Of a stretch of DNA of 64,000 nucleotides, positions 61,383-64,000 are shown piece by piece. Position 1 is the stretch's first letter, and every line of letters begins with the position of its first letter. The notes beneath the pieces were generated by a model that was given only the letters and a program-made list of their open reading frames with translations, did no database searches and was not told where the DNA came from. The stretch is from UKL13-2 sp043744255 (GTDB lineage Bacteria; Pseudomonadota; Gammaproteobacteria; Burkholderiales; Usitatibacteraceae), in assembly GCA_043744255.1 (NCBI GenBank), contig JAYTVA010000082.1, forward strand, positions 1 through 64,000, read 5' to 3'. The translations under genes were made by a program, and so were the position numbers.

Positions 61383-62621
61383 CTACCGGTCGTGCTTTGC
61401 AATGAACGCGCGAATTTTCGGGTAAATCATTTCGCGATATTTGCGGCCGCTAAAGATGCCGTAGTGACCGACACCCGGCACCGTGTAGTGCTGTTGGCGG
61501 TTTGCGGCGATACCTGTGCATAGCGTGTGTGCCGCCTGCGTTTGACCGCTGCCAGAGATGTCGTCGAGCTCGCCCTCGATGGTGAACAGCGCCGTTGACT
61601 TGATCGCCGATGGGTCAACGCGCACACCGGCCACATCCAGTTCGCCCTTCGCCAGCGATTGATTTTGAAACACGCGCACGATCGTATCGAGGTAATACTC
61701 GGCGGGCAAATCCATGACCGCGTTGTATTCATCATAGAACACGCGATGCGCTTCTGCGCTCTCGCCATCACCGGCCACCAAGTGCTTGTAGTAGTCCTGA
61801 TGCGACTCAAGGTGGCGCTCGGGATTCATCGCCACAAAGCCGGAAAGTTGTAGGAAGCCCGGATACACGCGGCGCATCGAGCCGGGGTATTTGGTCGGTA
61901 CGCGCTGAATCACATTCTGTTCAAACCACCACAGCGGGCGACGTGTGGCGAAATCATTGACGGCAGTGGGGTTCTTACGGGCATCAATGGGGCCGCCCAT
62001 CATGGTCATGCTAGTCGGTAGTTTTTTGCCCTGCTGCGCGAGCAGTGAAACCGCCGCCAATACCGGCACGGTCGGCTGACATACCGACACCACGTGCACA
62101 TGCGGCCCGTAGGTTTTTTGCAGGTGCGCGATGAACTCTTGCACATAGGCCACATAGTCATCGAAGTGAAATGCGCCCTCGCTAAACGGCACTTCGCGCG
62201 CGTCTTTCCAATCGGTGATCGCGACGTTGTGGTGCGGCAACATGGTGCGCACGGTGTCGCGCAGCAGCGTCGAATAATGTCCCGACAGCGGCGCAACCAC
62301 CAACACCGTCGGCTGGCTCTTGCCGACGCGCGTTTTTTCGAAATGCAGCAAATTGCAGAATGGCTTTTCGAGCAGCACTTGTTCGGTCACTGCTGCCTGC
62401 GTATACGAATCACCGAGGGGCACGTGGGTGATGCCAAACGCAGGGCGACCGTAACGCGCGGTGAGGCGCAGCATCAAGTCAAAACCGGCGACCATGTTCT
62501 TCGCCGGGGGGGCGTACGAAAGCGGGGAATACGGGCTACCGTAGGCATCAACACTGGCTTGCGCCAACCAGCGCCAAGGCTCCATCACGGCGCGTTGCAT
62601 TTCATGTAATTGATAAAGCAT
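61383..62621 (-). CDS. phaZ: Intracellular polyhydroxyalkanoate depolymerase PhaZ
   Basis: The 412-residue enzyme begins with the PhaZ signature MLYQLHEMQRAVMEPWRWLA. Its nucleophile is Cys181 in VVSVCQPTVPVLAAVSLLA, characteristic of intracellular depolymerases of the Cupriavidus PhaZ1 type. GHYSTLLRDTVRTMLP, FTIEGELDDISGSGQT (acid) and VPGVGHYGIFSGRKYRE (His) complete the site. It degrades native PHB granules for carbon recycling. It is co-directional with phaM and divergent from pip. Confidence 0.95.
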   Translation of the reverse strand: MLYQLHEMQRAVMEPWRWLAQASVDAYGSPYSPLSYAPPAKNMVAGFDLMLRLTARYGRPAFGITHVPLGDSYTQAAVTEQVLLEKPFCNLLHFEKTRVGKSQPTVLVVAPLSGHYSTLLRDTVRTMLPHHNVAITDWKDAREVPFSEGAFHFDDYVAYVQEFIAHLQKTYGPHVHVVSVCQPTVPVLAAVSLLAQQGKKLPTSMTMMGGPIDARKNPTAVNDFATRRPLWWFEQNVIQRVPTKYPGSMRRVYPGFLQLSGFVAMNPERHLESHQDYYKHLVAGDGESAEAHRVFYDEYNAVMDLPAEYYLDTIVRVFQNQSLAKGELDVAGVRVDPSAIKSTALFTIEGELDDISGSGQTQAAHTLCTGIAANRQQHYTVPGVGHYGIFSGRKYREMIYPKIRAFIAKHDR

Positions 62622-62737
62622 GGATGTCTCCGTTTTCGTCTAGCGGCGGTGGCGAAACCGGGAAATCTGTTCCGCACTCGCTAAACGGTGATGCGCCTGA
62701 AAATGACTATGTGTAAACGTTGGTTTTGTAAATTTTA

Positions 62738-62748
62738 CTGCACTGCAG
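62738..62748. promoter_or_regulatory. Candidate PhaR operator upstream of phaZ
   Basis: CTGC-ACT-GCAG matches the CTGC-N3/4-GCAG rule described for the PHA repressor PhaR. It lies about 115 bases before phaZ in the 318-base phaZ-pip divergent region, which is otherwise AT-rich and without genes. Assigned by motif only. Confidence 0.4.
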
Positions 62749-62939
62749 CATGACACAAACAATGAACAATTTCACACTTTTTACACTAAATTCGCCCATT
62801 AACCGTTGTTTTCGAGCCACAACACCATCACCGCCGAACGCCTCGAATTTGGTGCGGTGCATGGTGGCTGCCATAGGACGCGTCCTCGGGCTGTCTGCTA
62901 CGCTGCCAGCTTCCACTCCCACACGCGGAACCCAACGCC

Positions 62940-63917
62940 ATGCACGACCAGCAAAACGCCCCCCTGCGCCAAACCTTCTATCCGCCCATCGATTGCTACG
63001 ACAAAGGCATGTTGCCGCTCGATAGCGTGCACACGATGTACTACGAGCAATCAGGCAATCCGTCGGGCATTTCGGTATTGTTTTTGCACGGCGGACCGGG
63101 CGCTGGTGCCTCGGCATCACATCGGCAATTTTTCGACCCGCAGGCGTATCGCATCGTCATCTTCGATCAGCGCGGCGCGGGTCGCTCCACGCCGCTCGGC
63201 GAATTGTGCGACAACACCACCCAACATCTCATCGCCGATATCGAGACGCTGCGCAACCATCTCGGCATAGAGCGCTGGATGGTATTCGGCGGCTCGTGGG
63301 GCTCCACCCTCGCGCTCGCCTACGCGGAACACCACCCGAATCGCACCATGGCAATGATTTTGCGCGGCATATTCTTGTGTCGCCAATCCGAAATTGATTG
63401 GTTTTTGTACGGGTTGAAACAACTGTTTCCCGAGGCATGGGAGAAATTTGTTGGCGTACTGCCCGCGTCTGAACACCGCAACATCCTCGACTCCTACCAC
63501 CGACTTCTCACCCACCCCGACGCGGCCATCCACCTGCCCGCCGCGCGCGTCTGGAGCACCTACGAGGGCGCATGCTCCACGCTGCTACCCAACGCCAACA
63601 TCGTCGCCAACTTCGCCTCAGATCGCGTCGCCCTCGGCCTCGCGCGCATCGAAGCGCACTACTTCAAAAATCAGATATTTTTGAGCGACGACTTCTTGCT
63701 AAAAAATATCGGCAAGGTACGCCACATCCCGACCACCATCGTGCAAGGCCGCTACGACGCCGTCTGCCCAATCGTCTCGGCACACGATTTGGCGAAAGCC
63801 TTCCCGGAAGCGGAATACCACATCATCAATGACGCCGGGCACTCGGCGTTTGAGCCGGGGATCAGTGCCAAGCTGGTGGAGACGATGGAGAAGTTGAAGT
63901 TGCGGTTTGCGGCATGA
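62940..63917 (+). CDS. pip: Proline iminopeptidase
   Basis: The 325-residue S33 peptidase has LRQTFYPPIDCYDKGMLPLD, the oxyanion-hole HGGPGAGASASHRQFFDPQAYRIVIFDQRGAGRSTP, nucleophile Ser119 in GGSWGSTLALAYAEHHP, the acid in GRYDAVCP and the His in NDAGHSAFEPG. It removes N-terminal proline from peptides in the cytoplasm. The length is normal. It is divergent from phaZ. Confidence 0.95.
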   Translation: MHDQQNAPLRQTFYPPIDCYDKGMLPLDSVHTMYYEQSGNPSGISVLFLHGGPGAGASASHRQFFDPQAYRIVIFDQRGAGRSTPLGELCDNTTQHLIADIETLRNHLGIERWMVFGGSWGSTLALAYAEHHPNRTMAMILRGIFLCRQSEIDWFLYGLKQLFPEAWEKFVGVLPASEHRNILDSYHRLLTHPDAAIHLPAARVWSTYEGACSTLLPNANIVANFASDRVALGLARIEAHYFKNQIFLSDDFLLKNIGKVRHIPTTIVQGRYDAVCPIVSAHDLAKAFPEAEYHIINDAGHSAFEPGISAKLVETMEKLKLRFAA

Positions 63918-63936
63918 TCTGCCTCAAAATCAGCAT

Positions 63937-64000
63937 CACGCCGCACTCAACAGACTCGCCACATCACTCACATACCCGGCCAGCCGCTTCTGCACCCGCG
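63937..64000 (-). CDS. C-terminal end of an unidentified gene (cut by window edge)
   Basis: A minus-strand frame open to the right edge ends RVQKRLAGYVSDVASLLSAA and a TGA stop at 63937. It would converge with pip at a spacing of 19 bases. Twenty residues are too few to name a family. It could be chance. Confidence 0.35.

Noticed and set aside
62707..63120. 137-codon minus-strand frame over the phaZ-pip intergenic region and pip start
   Set aside because: Antisense to the well-supported pip gene; R/P/A-rich shadow translation without a family match.
1..64000. CRISPR arrays, rRNA/tRNA genes, prophage or complete insertion sequences
   Set aside because: No regularly spaced repeats with unique spacers, no rRNA stretches, no TTCGAAT-type tRNA arms and no transposase or phage structural genes were seen by reading; a dedicated search could still find a missed tRNA.

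Overview
The window looks like a chromosomal segment of a betaproteobacterium, probably Burkholderiales or a close relative. The basis is the gene families and their order (typA/rmuC, arnD-bcp-PhoH, tsaB-rimI-UDG, ompR-envZ, PhaM/PhaZ, a one-cysteine DksA, an edd-eda Entner-Doudoroff pair), not any database search. Coding density is high, genes lie in short operons with many 4-bp ATGA overlaps, and codons are moderately GC-rich. No rRNA, tRNA, CRISPR array, prophage or complete insertion sequence was found.

Layout. 1-8.8 kb: a truncated prolyl oligopeptidase, rmuC, typA, a truncated haemoglobin, a lone arnD-type deformylase, a PrxQ/Bcp peroxiredoxin and a PIN-PhoH ATPase. 8.8-9.4 kb: a tandemly duplicated block of palindromic repeats. 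9.4-13.3 kb: lplT, edd and eda. 13.3-17.4 kb: a low-density accessory stretch with small genes (lipoprotein, chorismate mutase, VOC, DUF3291, two orphans), a decayed GNAT gene and several dispersed repeats. 17.4-22 kb: a lemA-TPM-TPM operon and a tsaB-rimI-uracil-DNA-glycosylase operon. 22.5-26.6 kb: an EF-hand, hydrolase, DUF1800, DUF1501 secretion-type operon. 26.8-34.1 kb: ompR-envZ, a very large propeller diguanylate cyclase and the YoaA helicase. 34.2-34.7 kb: a second repeat cluster. 34.7-40.5 kb: a lipoprotein hydrolase, NatA, NatB, SelO operon and a divergent TPMT-type methyltransferase.

40.8-54.6 kb is the main accessory system: a complete-looking Tad/Flp pilus locus (two Flp pilins, prepilin peptidase TadV, RcpC, secretin RcpA, a small lipoprotein, TadG, two TadE-type pseudopilins, TadZ, TadA, TadB, TadC). 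It faces a NarX/NarL-type two-component pair that is likely its regulator. One of the pilins is only 48 residues long. A 13-bp tandem repeat covers the start of tadV.

54.6-64 kb: a PAS membrane sensor, DksA with a long lysine/alanine-rich N-terminal tail, an alx/TerC gene preceded by a clear yybP-ykoY (Mn2+) riboswitch, a ferric-iron-type permease preceded by a Fur-like 7-1-7 palindrome, a phaZ-phaM polyhydroxyalkanoate operon with a candidate PhaR operator, and a proline iminopeptidase. Themes are surface attachment and signalling (Tad pilus, diguanylate cyclase, sensors), envelope processes (ArnD, LplT, LemA/TPM, OmpR/EnvZ), carbon storage and sugar catabolism (PHA, Entner-Doudoroff) and metal homeostasis.
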